A stretch of 64,000 nucleotides of DNA from Tetragenococcus koreensis (GTDB lineage: Bacteria; Bacillota; Bacilli; Lactobacillales; Enterococcaceae), in assembly GCF_003795145.1 (NCBI RefSeq), contig NZ_CP027786.1:2418001-2482000 (forward strand). The letters are read 5' to 3'. How positions within the stretch are numbered: the first letter of the stretch is position 1; the number at the start of each line of letters is the position of its first letter. The notes beneath the pieces were generated by a model. The model did not search any database, was not told the DNA's origin, and saw only the letters and a list, made by a program, of their open reading frames with translations. Positions 37,200 to 47,557 of this stretch are shown in pieces. The position numbers and the translations under genes were made by a program.

Positions 37200-38914
37200 A
37201 TGGATAATAAACGAAAAATTAACGCACAAGCAATGGGACATAATGGTCCGATTGCTTTCGAAGTGAGTGTTGATAACAATCAAGTGACTGATTTAGAAAT
37301 TAAACGACATTCAGAAACTTCAGGGATTTTCGACCAAGTCGCTGATAAATTAAGAAAAGATGTTTTAGAAAATCAGAGCTTTGAAATTGATGCTATTAGC
37401 GGGGCAACAGTCATGAGCGAAGCCATCTTAGAGTCGGCGGATCAAGCATTGAAAAAAGAAGGCGTACAATTACCTGATAAAGCTAAAGCGCAAGAACGAT
37501 ATGAAGAAGAACTCCAAGCAGACGTTGTTGTCATTGGTGGCGGTGAGGCCGGTTTAGTAGCTGCTGCTAAGTTATTAACGGCTGGTAAAAAAGTTGTTCT
37601 GTTAGAAAAAAATGGCTATTTGGGTGGCGCAACGATTTTAAATGGCTCCAATGTAACGGCTACAGGTTCGAAAACAGCCGAAAAAATTTTTGGTGAAACA
37701 GCCAAAAAAGATTCTCCCAAGCATTTGGCAGCAGATGTTAGGAATGAAAGTTTACAAACCAATGATGAAACTTTAACCAAACTCATGACGGAAAACATTG
37801 GGGTAGCGATTGATTTTATCAGTGATTTTGCAGGACTAAATTATGGCAAAGCACAAACACAAACACCAGAACATTCGATTGATCGCCAAATTGAATTGCC
37901 TTCTTCCAGTAGTTACGAGTTGGTTAAGAAAGTTTCTGAAACTTTTACCAAAAAGGCGGTCAGATTTTTCTAGATGCTCGAGTAGAACACATTCTTCAAG
38001 ATGGCAATGGTAAAGTTATAGGAGTCGTAGCCGAGGGTCGTAAACGAAAACTGACTGTACGTGCAGATGCTATTATATTGAGCTCTGGTGGTTATGGCGC
38101 TAATTTAGAGATGCGAGGTAAAGAGAGCCAAGGGTTAGACTATTATGGTCCTCAAACATCAACGGGTGACGCGTATAAGTTTTTGGCACCATTAGACCTT
38201 CAGACTAAAAATATTGGTTGGTACAAAGTATATCCGCATGGCGTGGAAGTTGAACCAGGCATAGCGAAGCTAACCACTTATGCCTCTAAAAAAGCCACTG
38301 ATATGGGCGCTATTTATGTTAACCGAGAAGGTACTCGTATCGTTGATGAATCAGATGTCTATGCAACATTGAGAAATGCAGTGTTAAAACAAACAGATAA
38401 AGTTGCCTTTTTAGTGATGGATAAACGAACATGGGAAGAGTTTTATAACCTGTTAGTATTGCATGACTTTACAAAAGAAGAAATCCAACAGTATTTTGCA
38501 AATGATGGGCAAAAAACCCCTGTTTTTGTTCATGGAAATTTAAAAGAGGTTGCACAAAAAGCAGGTATTGATGCTCAAACTTTACAAGAAACATTAAATA
38601 ATTACGAAAAATATGTTACTCAAGGAAAAGATGAAGAATTCGGCAGAGATCCGCAATTCTTGCACAGTTATGAAAGTGATGAGCTTTATGTCGTCGAACA
38701 AAGAGACCGTTTTGCTACAACACTTGGGGGATTCGTGGCTGGTTCGAACCTGAAATTACTAGCTAAAGACGGCGAAGAAATCCCTAATGTTTGGGGCGCA
38801 GGAGAAGTTGTTGGTGGTGCTAATGGTCACGATTCAATGCCAAGTATGATGAATACATGGAGTATTTCATCTGGATTTGTAGCCGCCAATAACGTACTTT
38901 TGGGATTGGAATAA
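37200..38914 (+). pseudogene. Flavin-dependent fumarate reductase-like protein (FMN-binding plus FAD domain), frameshifted
   Basis: An N-terminal FMN-binding domain holds the SGATVMSEA motif whose Thr carries the covalent FMN. It is followed by a FAD-binding-2 domain starting VVIGGGEAGLVAAAKLL. The first frame stops at 37973; the second carries on from the same domain (LSSGGYGANLEMRG) to GAGEVVGGANGHDS near the end. One base is missing in an A-run at 37950-37954; adding one A restores a protein of about 570 residues. The start at 37200 follows AAGGAG. Intact relatives reduce fumarate or similar enoates in the cytosol. This copy is inactive unless corrected by slippage or if the indel is an error. 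Confidence 0.85.
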
Positions 38915-39036
38915 AAAAATGACATAGATACTTTTGAATTAGCTTAATCAATGGGATAATTGATTAAGCTTTTTCTAGTTATAACTGTTATACGATAAAA
39001 AAATGTAGTGTGATAGTTACAATGGAGATGGTATAG

Positions 39037-39258
39037 ATGTATCAAAAAGAAAAAATTTATCCATCCCGGTTACCATTTAACTGTACGATATGACTTAGAC
39101 GGTTTAACTGATAATCTCAAGTTTGACTTAGCAACAAGGGGTTTAATCTTTCCAGTAGTCCAAAAGTATACACATCAATCGAATTTTTAACCTATCCAAT
39201 GGAACAAGTTCTATCAGAAAAAGTACACACCGTTCTACTAGAAAGAGCATTATTCTAA
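39037..39258 (+). pseudogene. Relic of an AbiEii/AbiGii-type nucleotidyltransferase toxin
   Basis: Broken frames preserve order and motifs of the AbiEii family middle part: LKFDLATRGLIFP, then after a frame change SIEFLTYPMEQVLSEKVHTV and LLERAL. In intact proteins this region reads as a D-x-x-T-G-D like strand followed by YPLE-x-x-LAEK. The start, the catalytic N-terminus and the C-terminus are gone, and no AbiEi antitoxin is adjacent. It points to a former abortive-infection toxin-antitoxin system. Its end meets the convergent SWIM gene. Confidence 0.5.
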
Positions 39259-39969
39259 ATCAAATTCATCGAGGACTGAGTCATCATCAATCACACGGTT
39301 GGATTTTGTTGAATTGGCATTTTCTAAAAGGGAGTTCATTTTTTCCTCGACTGATTTTTTAATTAAAGCCGAGGTATCGATGTCTCTTAATTCAAAAAGC
39401 AAAAGGGGTTCGGCATCTAATCTAGCTCCAACAGCATAAAGAATAGCGGAAATATGTTTACACATCTTAGCACTATCGGGGCAAGTACAGTTTAATTGGA
39501 TCTCATTGATGCGAGGAAATAAGCCGTTTTCTTCGGTTAAAAATTCTTTTTCTAGGGATTTGGGAAATTTTCCCTGTGCCAATTCTTCCAGATTTTCTAT
39601 ATGACCACCGATTTGCTCGATTAAACGTTGATCTTCTATGGGATCCATATGAATACTCACGTCATATAGTTTGTCCCCGCTGCCATAGACTACGCCGTGA
39701 ATGGCGCCTTTTTGAATAAACAAATCAAAAACAAAGCCATTTTTGAGATAAGCACGTCCGCGAGGAATTCGATTATCATAATCGGCGTAATATTTTAAAT
39801 GCTTGCACCAAGCTTTTCCCCAAAAGGAACTAGCAATTTTTGTTCCTTGAATTGTGACAGGTTTTGCGCCAGGATGAGTGGCTTGATACTTTTCTAACTG
39901 GCGGCGGGCTTTTTGTTTCTTCTCGGCGACGCTTGCGTATTCGGGAAATCCTGACCTTCTTCTTGCCAT
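39250..39969 (-). CDS. SWIM zinc-finger protein
   Basis: A 239-residue protein with a SWIM domain, CTCPDSAKMCKHISAILYAVG (about residues 160-181), whose Cys-x-Cys and Cys-x-His ligands bind zinc and contact DNA or protein. Upstream is a conserved IASSFWGKAWCKHLKYY segment found in SWIM proteins partnered with SNF2 helicases. The start codon overlaps the stop of the helicase gene, so the two are translated together and probably work as a complex on DNA. The exact role is unknown; the pair is common in Firmicutes. Confidence 0.85.
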   Translation of the reverse strand: MARRRSGFPEYASVAEKKQKARRQLEKYQATHPGAKPVTIQGTKIASSFWGKAWCKHLKYYADYDNRIPRGRAYLKNGFVFDLFIQKGAIHGVVYGSGDKLYDVSIHMDPIEDQRLIEQIGGHIENLEELAQGKFPKSLEKEFLTEENGLFPRINEIQLNCTCPDSAKMCKHISAILYAVGARLDAEPLLLFELRDIDTSALIKKSVEEKMNSLLENANSTKSNRVIDDDSVLDEFDLE

Positions 39970-42503
39970 TATTTTTCCACCTCCAAAGTAAAGAGATCTT
40001 TTAATTCGTCATTACTCATTTCCGTTAACCAACTTTCACCACTTGTTTCTGTAATGATATCTTGGGAAAGTTGTGTTTTTTCTGCAAGCATTTCATCAAT
40101 TTTTTCTTCGACCGTTCCACTAGTGACAAATTTATAAATAAATACATTTTTTTCTTGGCCAATGCGAAAAGCTCGATCGGTTGCTTGGTCTTCAACAGCT
40201 GGGTTCCACCAACGGTCAAAATGAATGACGTGATTGGCTCGAGTTAAGTTGAGTCCTACGCCTCCTGCTTTAATCGAGAGCACCATGTAAGGTGTATAGG
40301 TATTTGGGTCATTGAATTCGTTAACCCGTTCGGCACGTTTCTTTGGAGGTACACTGCCATGCAAGACAGCACCTTTTTGTCCAAAAACCTCAGCCAAGAA
40401 ATCATCTAATGGATCGCACATTTCTTTAAACTGAGTAAAAATCAGGACCTGTTCGTGTCTATCACGGATGGTTTCGCAGATGTCTCGTAAAGTTTCAAAT
40501 TTCCCACTCAGTTGCGGTTTGAATTCTTGGTTGCCCAAATATTGATCGGGGTGGTTACAAATTTGTTTGAATTTAGAAATGGCTGTTAACACGAGCCCCT
40601 TGCGCTGAATACCTTCACTTTCTTCCAGCGATTCAGCCATTTTACGTTGCACTTCTTTATACAAGGCCACTTGCTTTTTAGAAAGTCCGGTGTATTCTTT
40701 TTGTTCGTTCTTTGCGGGTAAATCTGTAATAATTTGCGCATCCGTTTTTAAGCGGCGCAAAATAAAGGGAGAAATCAATTGTCGTAATTTACCATAGTCG
40801 ACGCCCTTTTTGGTCTGTTGCTTAAATTCTTTTTTGCTTCCCAAAAGGCCACGATTTAAAAAGTCAAATACACTCCAAAGATCCGCTAGACTATTTTCGA
40901 TGGGTGTGCCTGTCATGGCGATTTTGGCGTGAGCATTTAGGGATTTAACGCTTTTCGTTTGTTTGGTTGCTGGATTTTTAATCGCTTGGGCTTCATCTAA
41001 AATTAATAGGTCGAAAGTTTCTTCTTGTAAGGCTTCAATTTTAGCGACCATACCATAAGTTGTAATGAATAAATCGGCTGAAGAGTTTTGCAAGTCGATA
41101 TATTTCCCATGCAAAATTTTAACGCTTAAATTGGGGGCAAATCGCTCGGTTTCTTTTTTCCAGTTTTCGATCAAGGAAGCTGGGATAACTAAAAGTGTAC
41201 GAGCGTTCTTTTTCCGCAAAAAATCCAATAGCGCTAGGATTTGAATAGTTTTGCCTAAGCCCATGTCATCTGCCAACAAAGCGCCTAATGATTGTCCTTG
41301 CATAAATCGTAACCAGTTAAATCCTATCTGTTGATAAGGACGTAGGTCGGCTTGAAATGTGTTAGATGGTTTTTCTTGTTCGATTTTTTGCGGCGTTGTC
41401 ATTTGAGTGAAAAATTGCGATAACCAGGTGCCATGGGTAGTTTCAACCCATTCTTCGCTGTCTGGCTTAGCGGATGTTTCTTGATACCGCAAGGCTTCAA
41501 AAAGAGACCACTGACTATCTGCCTGTTTTTCAAAAGTGTCGAGTAAATTTTGCAGTTTTTCGTGATTAACTTCCACCCATTTCCCTTTTAAAAAGGCTAA
41601 ACCTTCGTCTTGTTGGAGTAGTGCTTCAATTTCAGCCTTTGAATAGCGTTCTTCGCCTAAATACATTTCGGGCTGGCTAGAAAGCAATGCTTCCATACCA
41701 ACTTTGCTGGGCTTTTTGTCGCCGATCGTTACTTTAACAGACGGCTTTTGTTTTTTCTTCCAAAAGTCCGGAATGCGACAAATAACGCCATTTTCTTCGT
41801 AAAGAGGCGTTTCTTTTAAAAATTGATAAGCTTCTTGTTCGTTAAAACTTAGAGGAGAAAACAATTCTCCGGTGTCCATGAGTTGCGCGATGAAATCTGA
41901 CTCTCTAGCGACTCTTTCTACTGCAGAGAGTAAGGAAAAAATTTCGGAGGTATCATCAAATTCAACCAGCGCATTTTTTAATGGCGTGTGCTTGACCTTT
42001 CCGTGACGAGAGGTCGCATAGGTAGCCAAAAAGGCAAAAGGCTCGACTGCCTCTTTTCGTTCAATCAGATGAAAATAAACTCTGCCGGCGGTAATTAAAT
42101 CTGCATTTTTTGATTGGATGTATTCCGCTACACTTCCTGAGAAATGTTGAATTTCTTCTGTGAAAATTGCAGCTAACCTTTGATGGATCGCTTGTAGCCA
42201 AGACACAGTAACAAATTCATAGCCAATGACAAAAGGAACTTGCTCCGCCAACGTTTGATAGAAATACTCTGAAGGAGGTTCAAATTCTTTTGTTACTTCA
42301 ATTTCTCCGTTATTTTTTAATTCAGTGACAAACCCTTGAGCGACTTGTAACAAATAATCAATTGAAGGAGAAGTGTCGTTTCTTTTATTTGCAAATCCTT
42401 GTTCATAAAGCGTTTGATAAGGTTGTTTTTGTAAGTTATATTCAAATTCTGTTGTTGGTTGTTCAATGTAGAATCCTTTTTCTAAAAAAATTGCTTGCGC
42501 CAT
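39969..42503 (-). CDS. SNF2-family DEAD/DEAH-type helicase
   Basis: An 844-residue Swi2/Snf2 ATPase. The N-terminal third is a family-specific region. The motor domain begins at LRPYQQIGFNWLRFM with Walker A in ADDMGLGKTIQ, motif II as LILDEAQAIKNP, then MTGTPIENSLADLW. The helicase C domain has IFTQFKEMCDPLDDF and ends in the signature FDRWWNPAVEDQATDRAFRIG. Such proteins move along double-stranded DNA. It is first in a two-gene operon with the SWIM protein. Housekeeping DNA maintenance or defence are both possible; the adjacent AbiEii relic and CRISPR locus are only suggestive. Confidence 0.92.
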   Translation of the reverse strand: MAQAIFLEKGFYIEQPTTEFEYNLQKQPYQTLYEQGFANKRNDTSPSIDYLLQVAQGFVTELKNNGEIEVTKEFEPPSEYFYQTLAEQVPFVIGYEFVTVSWLQAIHQRLAAIFTEEIQHFSGSVAEYIQSKNADLITAGRVYFHLIERKEAVEPFAFLATYATSRHGKVKHTPLKNALVEFDDTSEIFSLLSAVERVARESDFIAQLMDTGELFSPLSFNEQEAYQFLKETPLYEENGVICRIPDFWKKKQKPSVKVTIGDKKPSKVGMEALLSSQPEMYLGEERYSKAEIEALLQQDEGLAFLKGKWVEVNHEKLQNLLDTFEKQADSQWSLFEALRYQETSAKPDSEEWVETTHGTWLSQFFTQMTTPQKIEQEKPSNTFQADLRPYQQIGFNWLRFMQGQSLGALLADDMGLGKTIQILALLDFLRKKNARTLLVIPASLIENWKKETERFAPNLSVKILHGKYIDLQNSSADLFITTYGMVAKIEALQEETFDLLILDEAQAIKNPATKQTKSVKSLNAHAKIAMTGTPIENSLADLWSVFDFLNRGLLGSKKEFKQQTKKGVDYGKLRQLISPFILRRLKTDAQIITDLPAKNEQKEYTGLSKKQVALYKEVQRKMAESLEESEGIQRKGLVLTAISKFKQICNHPDQYLGNQEFKPQLSGKFETLRDICETIRDRHEQVLIFTQFKEMCDPLDDFLAEVFGQKGAVLHGSVPPKKRAERVNEFNDPNTYTPYMVLSIKAGGVGLNLTRANHVIHFDRWWNPAVEDQATDRAFRIGQEKNVFIYKFVTSGTVEEKIDEMLAEKTQLSQDIITETSGESWLTEMSNDELKDLFTLEVEK

Positions 42504-42637
42504 CGAAGTTCCCTCTTTTTAATGGTAATTTTTCACTTTAAACCTTATCATATTTTGCTAGAAAGATGAACTTTAAAAACATTAAAGGTATTGCCATTTC
42601 TATTTAACAAAACTACAAAAATTCATTATTTATGCAT

Positions 42638-42669
42638 AAATTTGAAGTTAACTTCAAATTTGCTATAAT
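42638..42669 (+). promoter_or_regulatory. Promoter with a 24-bp perfect palindrome upstream of the ATPase gene
   Basis: A perfect palindrome occupies 42638-42661 (half-site AAATTTGAAGTT). Its right part holds the likely -35 TTGAAG (42642-42647), 16 bp from TATAAT (42664-42669) with an extended TG at 42661-42662. A further half-site-like AACTTCAAA precedes the ribosome-binding site. This looks like a repressor operator. The regulator is unknown; the ATPase itself lacks a clear DNA-binding domain. Confidence 0.6.
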
Positions 42670-42707
42670 ATAGAAGAAATAGAGCCTAACTTCAAAGGAG
42701 AGAGAAC

Positions 42708-43901
42708 ATGTTCCAAAGACCTGTTTATCTTAACCAACTTATACAACTTCAAGATTCTGATTTCATAAAAGTTATCACGGGCGTACGACGTTCTGGCAAG
42801 TCTGTTTTATTAATGCTATATAAAGAATATTTAAAAAAAGAAAATATTGCGGAAGATCATATCATTTATATGAATTTTGAAAGTTTTGAATATCAGACAA
42901 TAACAACTGAAGAAAAGTTTCGACAACAACTAAGTGAACTTATACCAAAAGATGGACAAAGAATCTATCTATTATTGGATGAAATTCAAGCTGTTGATGG
43001 TTGGCAACGCGTTGTTAATGGGATCCGAGTGAGCTTTAATAGTAATATCGTAATCACGGGTTCAAATGCAAGCATGCTTTCAGGTGAGCTTGCTACGCTT
43101 TTAAGCGGTCGTTATATTGAAATTCCTATTTATCCATTTTCTTTTGCTGAATTTTTAAACGTGAAAGGAATTGAACCGAACTCTCGTAAAGTAGATAGCG
43201 CATATAACGAGTATGAAAAATATGGCGGATTTCCTAGTGTGGTTATTGCAGAGGAGTCGATTAAAGATACGATCTTGTCAGGCATTTTTGATACCATTGT
43301 ATTAAATGATGTCGCATTGAGAGCGGGCGTCAAAGATGTGGTGGTTTTGAAATCAATGATTCGTTTTTTAGCAGATAACGTAGGTCAATTAGTGAATGCC
43401 TCTAAAATTGTGAACACTCTAAAAAATGAAGGAATAGAAACGACCATTCATACCGTTAATCGTTATTTGGACTTGCTTGAAAATGGCTATTTATTCTATC
43501 GTGTAAAACAGTATGATATTCGAGGACGTGAATATCTTAAAACAAACGGAAAATATTTTATCGTAGATAGTGGATTGCGTAGAAATGCAGTTGGAAGAAA
43601 AGATGGCAACTACAGTAATCGTTTAGAAAATATTGTTTATATAGAGCTACTACGCAGAGGTTATACAGTAGACGTGGGGAGGCTTGATAGTAAAGAAATT
43701 GATTTTATCGCCAGAAAATTGGATGAAACACTTTATGTCCAAGTGGCATACGAATTGCCAAATAATACGCATGAAACTGATAACCTTTTAAAAATCAAAG
43801 ATAATTACAAAAAAATAATCATCACAGGTAGATATTATGAGGTAGAACAAGTAGAAGGTATACCAATTATTTATATTGTGGATTGGTTATTAGAAGAGTG
43901 A
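42708..43901 (+). CDS. AAA-family ATPase with DUF4143 domain
   Basis: A 397-residue protein with Walker A GVRRSGKSVLL (near residue 26-36), Walker B IYLLLDEIQ (near 90) and the DUF4143 C-terminal module (YFIVDSGLRRNAVG and later IDFIARK, a PD-(D/E)XK-like core). Such proteins are common in bacteria and archaea, often in accessory regions; their function is poorly known. The start follows GGAGAGAG. It lies directly before the decayed cas2 end and array 1 and may have replaced a cas operon that once stood there (inference). Confidence 0.85.
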   Translation: MFQRPVYLNQLIQLQDSDFIKVITGVRRSGKSVLLMLYKEYLKKENIAEDHIIYMNFESFEYQTITTEEKFRQQLSELIPKDGQRIYLLLDEIQAVDGWQRVVNGIRVSFNSNIVITGSNASMLSGELATLLSGRYIEIPIYPFSFAEFLNVKGIEPNSRKVDSAYNEYEKYGGFPSVVIAEESIKDTILSGIFDTIVLNDVALRAGVKDVVVLKSMIRFLADNVGQLVNASKIVNTLKNEGIETTIHTVNRYLDLLENGYLFYRVKQYDIRGREYLKTNGKYFIVDSGLRRNAVGRKDGNYSNRLENIVYIELLRRGYTVDVGRLDSKEIDFIARKLDETLYVQVAYELPNNTHETDNLLKIKDNYKKIIITGRYYEVEQVEGIPIIYIVDWLLEE

Positions 43902-44004
43902 TACCAAGGCAAATTGAAAGTAAAGAAACTTTTATCTTGCGTTCAGTATGGGCGGACCGTGGTAAGTATTTGCAATGACGGAAAAATTGAAGAAAGTTTG
44001 GTTT

Positions 44005-44115
44005 GGTTATTTCGATTTTATGCTTTATTTATTAGGAAAAAACTGGCAGAATAGAATTAGATAAATAGGAAATAATAATAATTATGTCTCTGAAGGAAAT
44101 GATTTGTTATTATAA
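44005..44115 (+). pseudogene. Relic of the cas2 3-prime end
   Basis: Despite frameshifts and a stop, the stretch reads FRFY, then LLGKNWQNRI, then GNNNNY and a final DLLL before stop. This follows the C-terminus of the intact Cas2 (FYLLGKNWQNRVEQMGNND to VLLL). The leader that follows is also nearly the same as that after the intact cas2. A second cas operon therefore once preceded array 1. Confidence 0.8.
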
Positions 44116-44264
44116 TATGTAATTTGGCGCGAACCGAGGTCACACATAAAATACTAAGTTGGTTCGCGCAAAATTGGTACTATTTTATGAAAAATTACTC
44201 GCTTTTTCCGATTTATTAGGTGATTTTCTAAAATGAAAGTAGTACAAAGCCGCGTATTTTCCGC
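44116..44264 (+). promoter_or_regulatory. Leader of CRISPR array 1
   Basis: About 149 bp closely matching the leader of array 2 (56754-56902), with shared blocks such as AAATACTAAGTTGGTTCGCG and CCGATTTATTAGGTGATTTT. It holds an inverted repeat, GCGCGAACC (44127-44135) with GGTTCGCGC (44161-44169). It should contain the array promoter and the sites used by Cas1-Cas2 for new spacer entry. Confidence 0.75.
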
Positions 44265-47200
44265 GTCGCTCTCTTCATGAGAGCGTGGATTGAAATCGGT
44301 TTCAATTTGCGAATGATGGCAGTGGAAACTTTCGTCGCTCTCTTCATGAGAGCGTGGATTGAAATAAAACAAATTGGCCTTCTGACGTTTTGAAAAAGGT
44401 CGCTCTCTTCATGAGAGCGTGGATTGAAATTGGTAGCGAAATTTATACTGCGTTACGAGGTTATGTCGCTCTCTTCATGAGAGCGTGGATTGAAATAGAT
44501 ATGCCCATGTTGAATTTAAAATATCCGCCGTGCGTCGCTCTCTTCATGAGAGCGTGGATTGAAATCTTTATTGAAGAATTTGTTCGTACACAAATTAATG
44601 TCGCTCTCTTCATGAGAGCGTGGATTGAAATTAAAAAGTCCTTTATTGCTAAAACCATAATGACTTGTCGCTCTCTTCATGAGAGCGTGGATTGAAATTG
44701 GTAGCGAAATTTATACTGCGTTACGAGGTTATCGTCGCTCTCTTCATGAGAGCGTGGATTGAAATCCATTATCGCTAACAGTGAGCAGCAAGCCATGCGT
44801 GTCGCTCTCTTCATGAGAGCGTGGATTGAAATGATACGTTAAAAGCTCGAATTGATGCCGGAGAAAAGTCGCTCTCTTCATGAGAGCGTGGATTGAAATA
44901 AGGAAGTAGTAAGCACCCTATTCGGTTTATTTACGTCGCTCTCTTCATGAGAGCGTGGATTGAAATGTTGGTTATTTATAATACCAATAGAAAAGGTCCG
45001 AAGTCGCTCTCTTCATGAGAGCGTGGATTGAAATTTTAATAATAGCAATTGGAAAAATTCTATAGCGCGTCGCTCTCTTCATGAGAGCGTGGATTGAAAT
45101 CGCTTTGACGTAAAACAAGCCGACCAAAACGCTGGCGTCACTCTCTTCATGAGAGCGTGGATTGAAATAGCACTTTTTTCTAAAGCTTTTAGTATATTTC
45201 CATGTCGCTCTCTTCATGAGAGCGTGGATTGAAATCTTTGTTATCTGCCATGAGTGTTTCTCTCCTTTGTGTCGCTCTCTTCATGAGAGCGTGGATTGAA
45301 ATTTTACTACTCTTTTTGTGATAAAGAGCGGTGGACGGTCGCTCTCTTCATGAGAGCGTGGATTGAAATAAGAGCTGTTCGTACTTTCGGGTCGCCCGAA
45401 TCTTGTCGCTCTCTTCATGAGAGCGTGGATTGAAATTATTTAACGACTCTTTTGGCGAACCTGTCATTTGGTCGCTCTCTTCATGAGAGCGTGGATTGAA
45501 ATTTATGCAGGGAAGAAAACAAGCTCTTTCAGATATAGTCGCTCTCTTCATGAGAGCGTGGATTGAAATAATTTATAAGTTAGCCCATGCTACACTCAAA
45601 CAAACGTCGCTCTCTTCATGAGAGCGTGGATTGAAATTGTTATATAAAAATAATACAAACCTAAACTACCAAGTCGCTCTCTTCATGAGAGCGTGGATTG
45701 AAATAAGATGTCGAGCCGAAAAATCCCGTAAAAGGCCAAGTCGCTCTCTTCATGAGAGCGTGGATTGAAATAAGATGTCGAGCCGAAAAATCCCGTAAAA
45801 GGCCAAGTCGCTCTCTTCATGAGAGCGTGGATTGAAATACTAATAGATGACGAACTTTTTCTGCCTAATTTTGTCGCTCTCTTCATGAGAGCGTGGATTG
45901 AAATCGTGTTGTCGCTTAAGTCATTTACACTGTTGGAGGTCGCTCTCTTCATGAGAGCGTGGATTGAAATAAGATGTCGAGCCGAAAAATCCCGTAAAAG
46001 GCCAAGTCGCTCTCTTCATGAGAGCGTGGATTGAAATTTTACTACTCTTTTTGTGATAAAGAGCGGTGGACGGTCGCTCTCTTCATGAGAGCGTGGATTG
46101 AAATTGTCGAATTAATTGAATCTCATAAATCAAAAGCGGTCGCTCTCTTCATGAGAGCGTGGATTGAAATGATTCGGAAAAGGAAGCACAATTTTATATC
46201 CGATGTCGCTCTCTTCATGAGAGCGTGGATTGAAATAGAAAACATAAACAATGGCTTCGGTGAAGACCAGTCGCTCTCTTCATGAGAGCGTGGATTGAAA
46301 TAAGCCAGTCAGATGACGCCCAAACGTCTTTAAACTGTCGCTCTCTTCATGAGAGCGTGGATTGAAATTTGCACGCCATTGCCGTTTGCCCCTAAGACCA
46401 AATGTCACTCTCTTCATGAGAGCGTGGATTGAAATTTTATAACTATTGTAGATTAATTTTATATTCTTCGTCGCTCTCTTCATGAGAGCGTGGATTGAAA
46501 TTTTTGCCATATTTAAACATCTCCTATATATTGTTGTCGCTCTCTTCATGAGAGCGTGGATTGAAATACTCTTTACAATGACTAGTCGCCCCACAATAGG
46601 TGTCGCTCTCTTCATGAGAGCGTGGATTGAAATGCTATCCCTTTACGAACCTGGCAAGATTGGGAGGTCGCTCTCTTCATGAGAGCGTGGATTGAAATGA
46701 AAATGTTCGCTTGCAAGAAATAAAACCTTATAGTCGCTCTCTTCATGAGAGCGTGGATTGAAATAAATCGTATGTTTAAATAGTTTTCTCTTGGGTCAAT
46801 GTCGCTCTCTTCATGAGAGCGTGGATTGAAATTATGGTAGGCACAGGAATAATGGGAATTATTACTGTCGCTCTCTTCATGAGAGCGTGGATTGAAATAA
46901 CATTTTCTGTGCCTTATTTTTTGCTTGATTCGAGTCGCTCTCTTCATGAGAGCGTGGATTGAAATATCGGATGTATAAACCACATAAACTAATGGTAGAT
47001 GTCGCTCTCTTCATGAGAGCGTGGATTGAAATTAAAAAACTCTTGAAATAGGAGTCACGGTAAGGGGGTCGCTCTCTTCATGAGAGCGTGGATTGAAATT
47101 TAGCATCCTCATAAAACTGGAGCCAAGCTCGTGTTGTCGCTCTCTTCATGAGAGCGTGGATTGAAATATCCAAGCGTCCTAACGCCATACCTTGCCGTTT

Positions 47201-47557
47201 GAGTCGCTCTCTTCATGAGAGCGTGGATTGAAATAAATCGTATGTTTAAATAGTTTTCTCTTGGGTCAATGTCGCTCTCTTCATGAGAGCGTGGATTGAA
47301 ATTATGGTAGGCACAGGAATAATGGGAATTATTACTGTCGCTCTCTTCATGAGAGCGTGGATTGAAATAACATTTTCTGTGCCTTATTTTTTGCTTGATT
47401 CGAGTCGCTCTCTTCATGAGAGCGTGGATTGAAATAATATCATTTACACGTTGTTGGATTTGTTCTTTAAGTCGCTCTCTTCATAAGAGCGTGGATTGAA
47501 ATAAACTAGATAATCCTAGTGACAGTAGGTCCAATATGGTCACTCTTTTCATAAAAG
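44265..47557 (+). CRISPR. CRISPR array 1, type I-C repeat (49 repeats plus one broken)
   Basis: A 32-bp repeat beginning GTCGCTCTCTTCATGAGAGC and ending GTGGATTGAAAT occurs 49 times (44265-47502), with 48 spacers of about 33-37 bp. A 49th spacer and a truncated, mutated repeat follow at 47539-47557. The stem CGCTCTC/GAGAGCG and the TGGATTGAAAT handle match type I-C. Variants: A for G at repeat position 4 in the copies at 45137 and 46404, and an altered loop in the last (47471). Several spacers occur more than once, including a three-spacer block (46765-46933 and 47235-47403). Leader side is left, so the newest spacers are on the left. Confidence 0.97.

Noticed and set aside
44390-47417. Open frames with a repeating ALFMRAWIEI or ISIHALMKRAT unit, plus a similar one at 56928-57765
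   Set aside because: They are translations of the CRISPR repeats and spacers in different frames, not genes.
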